From JACVRW01 sp034664085 (GTDB lineage: Bacteria > Actinomycetota > Thermoleophilia > Solirubrobacterales > Thermoleophilaceae), in the NCBI GenBank assembly GCA_034664085.1, contig JAXDII010000002.1:1-19721 (forward strand): 19,721 nt of DNA. Direction: 5' to 3'. The translations under genes and the position numbers were made by a program. The notes below the pieces were generated by a model that was not told the DNA's origin, searched no databases, and was given only the letters and a program-made list of their open reading frames with translations. Shown in pieces: positions 1 to 7,326 of this stretch; within the stretch, counting starts at the first letter, position 1, and each line of letters begins with the position of its first letter.

Positions 1-828
1 GGGCAGCTGCGCAAGGCCGGCGCTGAGGATCGCCGCGTTGCGCTGTGCTGCCTCGTTGTAGTCGTCGAGGCGCCTCAGTCCCGTGCGCGCCAGCGCGGCG
101 GTCAGCTCGTGACTGCGGTAGTTCCACCCCACCCCGTGCGACCAGTACGCGCGGTACTGGCCCGGACCGGTCGGGGGCGTGTCCTCGCCGAAGATCGCCA
201 GCCGCCGCGCCGCGACGAGCGCCCGCTCGTCGCTCGTCACGAACAGCCCGCCCTCGCCCGCGCTCAGGTGCTTCGACCCGTTCAGGCTGAACGCCGCGCA
301 GTCCCCGAGCGAGCCCGCCTTCTGCCCGCGGTAGGTGGCGCCGTGCGCCTGCGCGGCGTCCTCGATCACGGCCAGCCCGTGGTGCCGGGCGAGGGCGCCG
401 ATCGCGTCCATGTCCGCGGGCAGCCCGTGCACGTGCACCGGCATGATCGCCCGGGTGCGCGGGCCGATCCGCTCCGCGATCGCGCGCGGATCGATCGCGT
501 GGGTGGCGGGATCGATGTCGCAGAACACCGGCACCGCCCCCTGGTGGAGGACCGCCATCGCCGTCGCCACGAAGCTGAACGCCGGCACGATCACCTCGTC
601 GCCGGGCCGCACTCCCGCGGCGACGACCGCACAGTGGAGCGCCGCGGTCCCGCTGTTCGTCAAGAGACAGAAACGTGCCCCTACATAGTCCGCCCACTCC
701 TCCTGCAGCGCCGTGACCTCCGGCGCGTTCGGCCCCCACAGCTCGCCGCGATCGAGCACACGCTCGAGCGCCGCACGATCGGCGGCGGTGATCCGCGGCC
801 AGCGCCGATGGGCCGACGCGGTCCTCAC
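1..828 (-). CDS. DegT/DnrJ/EryC1/StrS-family PLP aminotransferase, 3' end cut by window edge
   Basis: PLP-dependent sugar/cyclitol aminotransferase (fold type I), the family that aminates keto-sugars and keto-cyclitols, e.g. scyllo-inosose aminotransferase or AHBA synthase. Translating the minus strand from the GTG at 828 gives 276 uninterrupted codons to the edge, against roughly 390-430 for the family, so about the last third is missing. Visible landmarks are NSGTAAL near residues 58-64 (phosphate/cofactor cup), EDAAQAHGA near 156-164 with Asp157 expected to pair with the pyridine nitrogen, and SLNGSKHLSAGEGG near 181-194 with Lys186 as the Schiff-base lysine. The GTG start overlaps the stop of the upstream oxidoreductase (GTGA at 825-828), so the two are translationally coupled. 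The partner oxidoreductase suggests that a ketone made there is aminated here. The substrate is not determinable from the sequence. Confidence 0.9.
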   Translation of the reverse strand, partial: MRTASAHRRWPRITAADRAALERVLDRGELWGPNAPEVTALQEEWADYVGARFCLLTNSGTAALHCAVVAAGVRPGDEVIVPAFSFVATAMAVLHQGAVPVFCDIDPATHAIDPRAIAERIGPRTRAIMPVHVHGLPADMDAIGALARHHGLAVIEDAAQAHGATYRGQKAGSLGDCAAFSLNGSKHLSAGEGGLFVTSDERALVAARRLAIFGEDTPPTGPGQYRAYWSHGVGWNYRSHELTAALARTGLRRLDDYNEAAQRNAAILSAGLAQLP

Positions 829-1808
829 GCGACCGCGAGCGGGGCACCGGCTGCCAGCGGCTCGCCGGCCGCTGCCGACCGCGACGCGAGCTGCGCCAGC
901 CGCAGCGCCGCCACGGCGTCGTCGCCGCCGGCGCCCGCCGCCGGGCCGCCCAGCGCCGTCTCCCCGAACTGGTCGAGCTCCGCCACGTAGGCCTCCGCGT
1001 GGCGCTCGGCATGGCTGCGGGCCAGTGGGAAGCTCGAGCGGCCCTCGTTCAGCAGCTCGACCCGGGTGGCGTCCCCCAGCCGGACCGTGGCGCGCGTGCC
1101 GACCAGCTCGGCCGAGCACTCGAAGCCATACGCGGCCCGGCGCCCGACGTCGATCAGCCCTAGCGGCCCGCTCTCGAAGCGCAGCACGATGCTCCCGGCC
1201 GCCTCCGCGGGCCCGGCTCCGGCGACCGCGAACAGCTCGCTCACCTCGCCGCCCAGCCAGAGCGCGGCGTCGAGATCGTGCACGCCGACGTCGACGAAGA
1301 CGTCGCCGAGCGCGCCCGTCGCCTGCGGCTCGCGCACGTCGCGGTGCGAGCAGCGCAGCACCTGGAGCTCGCCCAGCTGACCGGCCGCCAGGGCGTCCTT
1401 CAACGCGCGCCAGCCGGGGTCGAAACGGCGCTGGAAGCCGACCTGCAGCGCCACGCCCGCCTCCCGGCAGGCGGCGACCGCGCGGCGGCCTGCCTCGACG
1501 TCGAACCCGAGCGGCTTCTCGCAGAGCACGTGCTTGCCGGCGGCCGCAGCCCGCTCCACCAGCTCGGCGTGCAGGCCGGTCGGCGCCGCCACCACGATCG
1601 CGTCGACGTTGGGGTCGCCCAGTGGCCGCTCGAGCGACGTCGTCCACGGCACGCCGTGGCGCTCCCCCACGCTGCGGGCAACCGCCGCGACGGCGTCCAC
1701 GACGCCCGCCAGCTCGGCCGAGCGCACGGCGCCGGCCAGGTTGTCCGCGTGCAGCCGCCCGATCCGGCCGAGGCCGACGACCACCAGCGCGGCCCGCCGC
1801 CCGGTCAC
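825..1808 (-). CDS. Gfo/Idh/MocA oxidoreductase, inositol 2-dehydrogenase-like
   Basis: NAD(P)-dependent oxidoreductase of 327 residues, cytosolic, in the family that oxidises inositol or sugar hydroxyls to ketones. The N-terminal Rossmann motif is VVVGLGRIGRLHADNL. CEKPLG carries the family's catalytic lysine, GFQRRFDPGW begins the second domain, and DVGVHDLDAALWLGG supplies the Asp and His of the inositol-dehydrogenase D-x3-H catalytic pair. I chose the GTG at 1806-1808 because it starts just before the Rossmann strand and forms a GTGA overlap with the VOC gene's stop; the open frame extends upstream only as a shadow of that gene. Sitting between a VOC protein and a PLP aminotransferase, it probably makes the keto substrate for amination, as paired oxidoreductase/aminotransferase sets do in aminocyclitol pathways. 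An IolG role in inositol breakdown is the alternative. Confidence 0.9.
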   Translation of the reverse strand: MTGRRAALVVVGLGRIGRLHADNLAGAVRSAELAGVVDAVAAVARSVGERHGVPWTTSLERPLGDPNVDAIVVAAPTGLHAELVERAAAAGKHVLCEKPLGFDVEAGRRAVAACREAGVALQVGFQRRFDPGWRALKDALAAGQLGELQVLRCSHRDVREPQATGALGDVFVDVGVHDLDAALWLGGEVSELFAVAGAGPAEAAGSIVLRFESGPLGLIDVGRRAAYGFECSAELVGTRATVRLGDATRVELLNEGRSSFPLARSHAERHAEAYVAELDQFGETALGGPAAGAGGDDAVAALRLAQLASRSAAAGEPLAAGAPLAVA

Positions 1809-2299
1809 GGCCCGCCGCCGCGGTTGGCGTAGGTGCGCTCGTGGCTGTGCGAGTACAGCTCGATGACGTTGCCGAAGGGGTCCTCGCAGTAGCAAGTGCG
1901 GTACGGCTCGCCGGCGAAGATCTCCCACACCCGCGACGTGCGCCGCCGGCCACCGCTCGCCGCGATGCGCGCGGCCAGTCGGTCGACGTCCGGGACCGCG
2001 AGGCAGACGTGGAAGATCCCGGTCTTCCAGTACTCGAAGCTGTCGGCCCGGCGCTCGCTCGGCGGCTCGCGGAACTCGAACAGCTCGATCGCCACGCCGT
2101 TCGCGCTCGCCATGTGGGCCTGCCGCAGGCTGGCGAAGCGGCCGCCGAACACGTCCGCCGCCACAGCTCCCGCGTGGCCGTCGTGCGCGCGGGTCTCTGT
2201 CGGCGGCCCGAGCGGCTCGAGACCGAGCACGTCGCGATACCAGCCGACCGCTTCGCCCAGGTCGGTGACGGTGACGCCCACGTGCGTCACCGCCGTCAT
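1805..2299 (-). CDS. VOC (glyoxalase/bleomycin-resistance) family metalloprotein
   Basis: Single-chain, two-module vicinal-oxygen-chelate protein of 164 residues. The four expected metal ligands are visible: His6 (THVGVTVTDL), Glu72 (AIELFEF), His97 (IFHVCLAVPD) and Glu147 (GNVIELYSH). This gives the usual 2-His/2-Glu site and argues for an enzyme rather than a binding protein. VOC members do isomerisations, epimerisations, dioxygenations and glutathione or thiol chemistry. The ATG at 2297-2299 overlaps the cyclase stop (ATGA 2296-2299), and its own stop overlaps the oxidoreductase start. Adjacent to a sugar-phosphate cyclase, an epimerase role is the natural guess: a VOC protein is the 2-epi-5-epi-valiolone epimerase of cetoniacytone biosynthesis. 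That parallel rests on context, not on specific residues. Confidence 0.88.
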   Translation of the reverse strand: MTAVTHVGVTVTDLGEAVGWYRDVLGLEPLGPPTETRAHDGHAGAVAADVFGGRFASLRQAHMASANGVAIELFEFREPPSERRADSFEYWKTGIFHVCLAVPDVDRLAARIAASGGRRRTSRVWEIFAGEPYRTCYCEDPFGNVIELYSHSHERTYANRGGGP

Positions 2300-3471
2300 G
2301 CCGCGACGGCGATGCCGCACTCGCGCAGCGCGGCGTGCAGCTCCGCGGGCGTGACGTCGTCGGCGATCACCGTCTCGCCCAGCCCGATCGGCAGCACGAA
2401 GCGGTGGCTGCCGCCGCGGATCAGCCGGATGCGCTCGATGGCGCCCAGCAGCCGGGCGGCGTCGATGCGGGCCGGCAGCTCCGTCGCCGTGGTCGGCAGC
2501 CCGACGCGCCGCAGCAGTCCGACGATGCGTCCGAGGATGGTGTCGGGCAGCAGGCCTCGCGCCGCCGCCATGCGCGCCTCCACGACCATCCCGAACGCGA
2601 CCGCCTCGCCGTGCAGCACCGCGCCGTAGCCGGTGACCGTTTCGAGCGGATGGGCGAGCGCGTGGCCGAACCCGAGCGTGCGGCGCGAGTCGTGCTCGTA
2701 CGGGTCCCGCGCGATCAGCTCGGCCTTGATCGCGCTCGCCCCGTGCACGAGCCGCTCGAGCGCGCCCAGGTCGCTCGCCAGGATCGGCTCGGCACTGCTC
2801 TCGATCAGGTCCCAGTAGGCCGGCGAGGCGACGATCGCCTTCTTGATCGACTCGGCCAGCCCGGCGCGCAGCTGCCTGCGGTCGAGCGTCCTCAGCAGCG
2901 ACACGTCGGAGATCACTCCGCGCGGCTGGGAGAAGCCGCCGATCAGGTTCTTGGCGACGGCGTGGTTGACGGCCAGCTTGCCGCCGATGCCGGCGTCCAC
3001 CTGCCCGACCAGCGTGGTCGGCAGGTTCACGTACGGAACGCCGCGCATGTAACAGCTCGCCACCCACCCGCCCATGTCGATCACGACGCCGCCGCCGAAG
3101 GTGAGGATCAGGTCGCGCCGCGCCAGCTGCGTGCCGGTCAGCCAATCGAGCAGCTCGAGCGCCTGCGGCAGCGTCTTCTGCTGCTCGCCGGCGCGCACCT
3201 CGATCACCTCCGGCTCGATGCCGGCGTCGCCGAGCGCCCGGAGCAGCCCCTCCCCGTGCAGCCCGGCGACGGTCCGGTCGGTGATCAGCGCCACGTGTGC
3301 GTCACCGATCAGCTCCAGCAGGCGCTCGAGCGTCTCCTGGGGCGACCGCGTGACGAAGATCGGGTACGTGTCGTCGCGAGCAGCGCGGCCCACGAGCGGC
3401 TCGGTGGTCGGCGGCAGCTCGATCGCGTCGCGGGTGTGCAGCAGGTCGCGGCTGAGCAGATCCGTGGACAT
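2296..3471 (-). CDS. Sugar-phosphate cyclase, 3-dehydroquinate-synthase superfamily (non-canonical)
   Basis: 391 residues, about 30-40 longer than E. coli AroB, with the excess at the N terminus. The fold signature is complete: FGGGVVIDMGG (NAD loop, Asp132), Arg143, PTTLVGQVDAGIGGKLAVN with Asp159 and Lys165, KNLIGG, GLAESIKKA with Glu207 and Lys210, Lys249, GFGHALAHPLE with His270 and His274, and LHGEAVAFGM. It should bind NAD+ and a divalent metal and cyclise a keto-sugar phosphate with phosphate loss. The AroB motif LNLGH reads LGFGH here, replacing a substrate-binding Asn with Gly267. The NAD loop has Ile-Asp where AroB has Gly-Asp, more like valiolone synthases, while GGK..VNH is DHQ-synthase-like. 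No shikimate genes are adjacent. Housekeeping AroB is possible, but a specialised cyclase feeding the neighbouring cyclitol enzymes fits better. The ATG at 3469-3471 has no clear ribosome-binding site. Confidence 0.85.
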   Translation of the reverse strand: MSTDLLSRDLLHTRDAIELPPTTEPLVGRAARDDTYPIFVTRSPQETLERLLELIGDAHVALITDRTVAGLHGEGLLRALGDAGIEPEVIEVRAGEQQKTLPQALELLDWLTGTQLARRDLILTFGGGVVIDMGGWVASCYMRGVPYVNLPTTLVGQVDAGIGGKLAVNHAVAKNLIGGFSQPRGVISDVSLLRTLDRRQLRAGLAESIKKAIVASPAYWDLIESSAEPILASDLGALERLVHGASAIKAELIARDPYEHDSRRTLGFGHALAHPLETVTGYGAVLHGEAVAFGMVVEARMAAARGLLPDTILGRIVGLLRRVGLPTTATELPARIDAARLLGAIERIRLIRGGSHRFVLPIGLGETVIADDVTPAELHAALRECGIAVAA

Positions 3472-3522
3472 CGGGCGAGTCTCGGCGGGCGCCCGAGCGG
3501 GCGGGATCGCCCGACCGGCCGG

Positions 3523-4485
3523 TCAGCGGGCGGGTCTGGGCGCTCGATCGGTGTGGACGCGAGGGCCGGTCAGCGCCTCGAGGTTGAGCACGTTGGGGGG
3601 CAGCTCGCCCGCCAGCACGCCCTGCACGCCGCGCGCGAGCGCGTGGAAGACCTGCTCGTTCCAGCGCGCGCTCAGGCCCACGGCGTGCGGCGTGCAGATC
3701 ACGCGCGGGTCGGCGTAGAGGCGGTGGCTCGGCTCCGGCGGCTCGCGTGGGAAGACGTCGAGCGCGACCGCAGACAGGCGTCCTGTCACGAGCGCGTCGG
3801 CCAGCACGTCCTCGCTCTCGACGATCTGCCCGCGCGCCGCGTTGACGAGGATCGCGCCCGGCTTGACGCGCGCGAGCAGCCTGCGGTCGACCATCCCGCG
3901 CGTGGCGTCGGTCAGCGCGCAGTGCAGCGTGATCACGTCGGCCCGCTCCAGCAGCTCCTCGAGGGCCACGATCTCCACGTCGCGCTCGCCGAAGCCGTCC
4001 AGCCCGGGATCGTGGGCGATCACGGTCATCCCGAGACCGCGGCATAGCCGCGCGACGTGCCGGCCGATCGAGCCGAGGCCGACGATCCCCAGGCAGGCCC
4101 CCTCGATGTCGAGCACGCCCGCCTCGTAGCGCGACGCCCACGCGCAGTCGTGCACCACGGCGCCGAGCTGGCGCAGGCGCTTGGCCGCGGCGAGCATCAG
4201 CGCGACCGTGCCCTCGGCCACGGGCCGGCTGCCGACCCCGGGCGCGTAGACGATCGGAATGCCGAGCCGCGTGGCCGCCTCTACGTCGAGGTTGTCGTAC
4301 CCCGCTCCGGTCCGCGCGATCGCGCGCAGGTCCTCCAGCCGCTCGAGGTCGTCGGCGCCCAGCCTGCCGCCGCGCACGATCAGCACCTCGGCCCCGTCGG
4401 GCAGCGCGGCCACGACGATCTCCCCGAGCGGCGCAAACGCCTGACGGGCGACGGCGGGCACATCGGCCGTCGCGACGATCCTCAT
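3523..4485 (-). CDS. D-isomer-specific 2-hydroxyacid dehydrogenase (phosphoglycerate/hydroxypyruvate-type)
   Basis: 320-residue NAD-dependent dehydrogenase that interconverts a 2-keto acid and a D-2-hydroxy acid. The dinucleotide motif GLGSIG lies at 136-141. The catalytic triad is present: Arg218 (NAARGQIV), Glu248 (DVFPREPP) and His267 (ICTPHAVG). ARTGAGYDNLD and the near-terminal PNVLN are typical of the phosphoglycerate/hydroxypyruvate branch. There is no C-terminal ACT domain, so this is not an allosteric SerA of the long type. The ATG at 4483-4485 overlaps the IolD stop (ATGA). The open frame runs a further 34 codons upstream, but that stretch is shadow of iolD. After the stop there are 51 bp with no recognisable signal before the cyclase. 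Within the operon it may reduce or oxidise an acid released by ring opening; the substrate is unknown. Confidence 0.9.
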   Translation of the reverse strand: MRIVATADVPAVARQAFAPLGEIVVAALPDGAEVLIVRGGRLGADDLERLEDLRAIARTGAGYDNLDVEAATRLGIPIVYAPGVGSRPVAEGTVALMLAAAKRLRQLGAVVHDCAWASRYEAGVLDIEGACLGIVGLGSIGRHVARLCRGLGMTVIAHDPGLDGFGERDVEIVALEELLERADVITLHCALTDATRGMVDRRLLARVKPGAILVNAARGQIVESEDVLADALVTGRLSAVALDVFPREPPEPSHRLYADPRVICTPHAVGLSARWNEQVFHALARGVQGVLAGELPPNVLNLEALTGPRVHTDRAPRPAR

Positions 4486-6344
4486 GCGTGGAACCGCTGG
4501 AGCGCCCGGCCCTCGGCGTGCCCGGCGGCGAGCTCCCGCGTCTCCACCCGCTCCGACACCTCGGCCACCCCCACGTCCCACCAGCACTCGGATCCGAGCA
4601 GCAGCCGGTGCGGCTCCACGCGGACGACGATCACCACCGGCCCGGCGTCGTCGCGCGCCGCGTCGAGGGCGTCGCTCAGCTGCTCGGGGGTCGAGACCTC
4701 GTATGTGGCGCAGCCGAGGCTGCGCGCGTTCGCCGCGTAGTCCACCTCGACTAGGGGGCCGCCGAGGCCGTCGCCGCTGGAGCGCTCGCGGAACTCCAGC
4801 CCGAAGCTCCTGCCCGTGCGGCTGCGCTGGAGGCCGTGGATCGACTGGTAGCCGCCGTTCTCCACCACCAGCACGGTCAGCTTCAGGCCCTCCTGGCGAG
4901 CCGTGACCAGCTCGCCGATCGCGCCCATCAGGTAGGTGCCGTCGCCGATCACCACGTAGACCTCGCCGGCGTCGGGGTTGGCCATGCGGACCCCCAGCGC
5001 CGCCGGGATCTCGCCGCCCATGCAGGAGAAGCCGACCTCCATGAGGCAGCGGCCGCGTCCGGCATCCCAGAGCTTGTGGACGTCGACGTGCGGCGTGCCC
5101 GACGCCACGACGAGCCAGTCGCGTGCGCCCGCGGCCTGGTTGAGCACCCTCAGCGCCTGGCCCTGGCTCATGCGCTCGCCCGGGCGCGGCGCGAGGTCGG
5201 CGGACAGCTCGCCCTCCCAGCTCTCACGCTCGGCTGCGGCGCGCTCGCGCCACTCGGCCGGCGCGTCCCATGCCTCGCCGGCGAGCGCCTCGGTGATCGC
5301 GCGCAGCGCCAGCTTGGCGTCCGCCACGACCGGCAGCGCGCCGAGCTTGTGGGCGTCCCGGGCCACGGCGTTGATGCCCACGAAGCGCACCCGGGGGTGC
5401 TGGAAGAGCGAGTGCGAGCCGGTGGTCAGGTCGATCAGGCGCGTGCCCACGCAGACGATCAGGTCGGCGTCGCGCGCCAAAGCGTTCGCGGCCCGCGTGC
5501 CGGTGACCCCGATGCCGCCCAGCGCCAGCTCGCCACCGGGCAGCGCGCCCTTTCCCGCCGAGGTCTCGGCCACGGGCACCCCGAGCCGCTCGGACAGCTC
5601 GGCGAGCTCGGGCAGCGCCTCGGAGTAGTGGACTCCGCCGCCCGCGATCACGAGCGGGCGCTCCGCAGCGCGAAGGGCCTCCACGGCTGCGCCGATCTCG
5701 CCCGCGGCAGGCGGACGGCGCGTGACCCGCCAGGTGCGCGGCTCGAAGAAGCTCTCCGGGAAGTCGAACGCCTCCGCCTGCGCGTCCTGGTGGAGCGACA
5801 GGGTGACCGCGCCCGTCTCGGCGGGGTCGAGCAGCACGCGCATCGCCTCGGGCAGCGCAGTGAGCAGCTGCTCGGGGCGGGTGATGCGGTCGAAGAACGC
5901 GCTCAGCGGGCGGAAGGCGTCGTTGACGGTGAGGTCGGCCTCGCGCGGGTGCTCGAGGGCCTGCATGACGGGGCCCTGCTGGCGGCCGGCGAAGGTATCG
6001 GCTGCGATCAGGAGCACAGGCACTCGATTGACCGTGGCCGTCGCCGCTCCCGTGAGCAGGTTGGTCGACCCCGGTCCGACCGACGCGGTGCACGCCAGCG
6101 TCGAGAGCAGGTTGTTGGCGCGCGCGTAGCCGATGGCGGCGTGCACCATCGCCTGCTCGCTCTTGGGCTGGTGGAAGGTCAGCTCGCGGCCCGCCTCCTC
6201 CTCCAGCGCGGGGCCGAGGCCGCACACGTTGCCGTGGCCGAAGATCCCGAAGATGCCCGGCACCGCGCGCCTGCGGGCCCCGTCGCGCTCGCTCCACTGG
6301 CACGCCAGGCAGCGCACGAGCGCCTGGGCGGCGGTCAGCCGCAC
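4482..6344 (-). CDS. iolD: IolD: 3D-(3,5/4)-trihydroxycyclohexane-1,2-dione hydrolase (ThDP-dependent)
   Basis: 620-residue thiamine-diphosphate enzyme that matches Bacillus subtilis IolD (637 residues) end to end as I recall it: RLTAAQALV at the start, GIFGIFGHGNV, the ThDP-activating Glu63 in PKSEQAMVHAA, ADTFAGRQ, DRITRPEQLL, the central NAD/FAD-like domain, and VVIGDGTYLMGAIGE...ENGGYQSI as the ThDP-Mg motif. The end carries WWDVGVAEVSE. In inositol catabolism it cleaves the C-C bond of the cyclic dione to 5-deoxyglucuronate. I chose the GTG at 6342-6344 because IolD proteins begin here. It overlaps the upstream gene's end by 10 bp, and the open frame upstream of it is arginine-rich shadow. 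What is odd is the company: a ring-opening enzyme in an operon with a ring-forming cyclase, and no iolB, iolC or iolJ in view. Confidence 0.93.
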   Translation of the reverse strand: MRLTAAQALVRCLACQWSERDGARRRAVPGIFGIFGHGNVCGLGPALEEEAGRELTFHQPKSEQAMVHAAIGYARANNLLSTLACTASVGPGSTNLLTGAATATVNRVPVLLIAADTFAGRQQGPVMQALEHPREADLTVNDAFRPLSAFFDRITRPEQLLTALPEAMRVLLDPAETGAVTLSLHQDAQAEAFDFPESFFEPRTWRVTRRPPAAGEIGAAVEALRAAERPLVIAGGGVHYSEALPELAELSERLGVPVAETSAGKGALPGGELALGGIGVTGTRAANALARDADLIVCVGTRLIDLTTGSHSLFQHPRVRFVGINAVARDAHKLGALPVVADAKLALRAITEALAGEAWDAPAEWRERAAAERESWEGELSADLAPRPGERMSQGQALRVLNQAAGARDWLVVASGTPHVDVHKLWDAGRGRCLMEVGFSCMGGEIPAALGVRMANPDAGEVYVVIGDGTYLMGAIGELVTARQEGLKLTVLVVENGGYQSIHGLQRSRTGRSFGLEFRERSSGDGLGGPLVEVDYAANARSLGCATYEVSTPEQLSDALDAARDDAGPVVIVVRVEPHRLLLGSECWWDVGVAEVSERVETRELAAGHAEGRALQRFHA

Positions 6345-7234
6345 GCGAGGCCGATCCGGCGCAGGTGCGCGAGGCTTGCCGCAGCGTGTTCGGCGGGCGT
6401 GCCCGAGTCGGTGGGCAGGCGATCCTGCTCGACGGTCGCCCAGCCCTCGAAGCCGTGTTCGGCGAGCGCCTCGCGCAGCGCGCCGAAGTCGACCACGCCC
6501 TCGCCGAGCGGACAGAACACGCGCTCCGCCACCGCCTCGTCGAACGACAGCCCGCGGGCCAGAGCTCCGCGGAGCCGCTCGCGGTCGACATCCTTGAGGT
6601 GGAAGTAGGCGACGCGATCGGCGTGCCGGCGGAAGACGCCGACCGGGTCGAAGCCCGCATAGGCGCAGTGGCCCGTGTCGATGCAGAGGCGCACGAGGCC
6701 GGCGTCGGTGTCGGCCGCCAGCCGGTCGATCTCGCCCTCGAACTCCACGTGCGTGCCGGCGTGCGGGTGGAAGACCGGGGTGAGGCCGTAGTCGCCGGCG
6801 GCGAGGAGGGCGACCGCATGAACGGCGTCGATCAGCGCGGCCCAGTCGGCGTCCGGCAGCGGCTGCGCGACCCCGGGGCGCCCGGCGGCGCGTTCGCGGT
6901 CGGCGGTGAAGCCCTGGATGATCACGAGGTGCTCGGCGCCGGCGGCGCTGAGCACCCGGCAGGTGCGGCGGGCCGCGGCGAGCACTGCCGGAAGCGAGTC
7001 GCGCCGGTGGAGCGGCTCGAACAGGAAGCCGCCGACGAGCTTCAGGCGCCGGCGCGCCAGCTCGGCGCCCAGCACGGCGGGGTCCGCGGGCAGGTAGCCG
7101 AGCGGACCGAGCTCGGTGCCGTCGTAGCCGGCACCGGCGAGGTCGTCGAGCATCTGCGGCCACCGCGGATTCGCGCCGTCCCCTGGGTCCTCGACGCCCC
7201 AAGAGGTGGGCGCGTTCGCGACGCGGATCTGCAT
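6335..7234 (-). CDS. Xylose-isomerase-like TIM-barrel protein, IolE/IolI family
   Basis: 299-residue TIM barrel of the AP-endonuclease-2/xylose-isomerase-like superfamily, which holds inosose dehydratase (IolE), inosose isomerase (IolI) and hydroxypyruvate isomerase. Metal-site segments are visible: GTELGPLGYLP near 39-49, PVFHPHAGTHVEFE near 153-166, CIDTGHCAYAGFDP near 184-197, YFHLKDVD near 210-217 and GWATVEQDR near 264-272. GEGVVDFGALREAL followed by HGFEGW parallels IolE (GDGCIDF...YSGWIVVEAEQD). Placed directly before iolD, inosose dehydratase is the likeliest role, producing IolD's dione substrate. I chose the ATG at 7232-7234 because homologous sequence (IRVANAPTSWGVED) begins there; the open frame upstream is low-complexity. 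A TANNNT box 7 nt before the ATG suggests a leaderless start for the whole operon. Confidence 0.85.
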   Translation of the reverse strand: MQIRVANAPTSWGVEDPGDGANPRWPQMLDDLAGAGYDGTELGPLGYLPADPAVLGAELARRRLKLVGGFLFEPLHRRDSLPAVLAAARRTCRVLSAAGAEHLVIIQGFTADRERAAGRPGVAQPLPDADWAALIDAVHAVALLAAGDYGLTPVFHPHAGTHVEFEGEIDRLAADTDAGLVRLCIDTGHCAYAGFDPVGVFRRHADRVAYFHLKDVDRERLRGALARGLSFDEAVAERVFCPLGEGVVDFGALREALAEHGFEGWATVEQDRLPTDSGTPAEHAAASLAHLRRIGLACG

Positions 7235-7326
7235 CGCCGCGATGCTAGGTTCGCCGCCCGCCCGCGGGCAGTGCCAAATCCGTCCAATGGTTCCGCTGGA
7301 CAGCGCGGTCGTGGGATACTCGCGCC
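7235..7326. promoter_or_regulatory. Divergent intergenic region between the cyclitol operon and the SnoaL-like gene
   Basis: This 92-bp region must hold both promoters. On the minus strand TAGCAT (7247-7242) lies exactly 7 nt before the ATG at 7234, the TANNNT-N7-ATG arrangement of leaderless actinobacterial transcripts. On the plus strand GATACT (7315-7320) lies 6 nt before the GTG at 7327. An inverted repeat, GTCCA (7282-7286) and TGGAC (7297-7301) with a 10-nt spacer, could be an operator serving both directions. No Shine-Dalgarno sequence is evident before either gene. These are short matches in a GC-rich background, so treat each as tentative. Confidence 0.4.

Noticed and set aside
713..2629. 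638-codon plus-strand open frame
   Set aside because: Rich in Arg/Pro/Ala with no motif; it lies opposite the oxidoreductase, VOC and cyclase genes. GC-rich antisense shadow.
2296..3471. Housekeeping 3-dehydroquinate synthase (aroB)
   Set aside because: Not excluded outright, but the Asn to Gly change, the N-terminal extension and the absence of shikimate neighbours make a specialised cyclase the better call, so no aroB symbol is given.
3472..3522. Promoter or riboswitch in the 51-bp gap before the cyclase
   Set aside because: No -10 box, Shine-Dalgarno or stable structured motif was evident; too short for a riboswitch.
4482..7202. 906-codon frame suggesting a fusion upstream of IolD
   Set aside because: Only the last 620 codons resemble IolD; the rest is Arg-rich shadow of the TIM-barrel gene in another frame.
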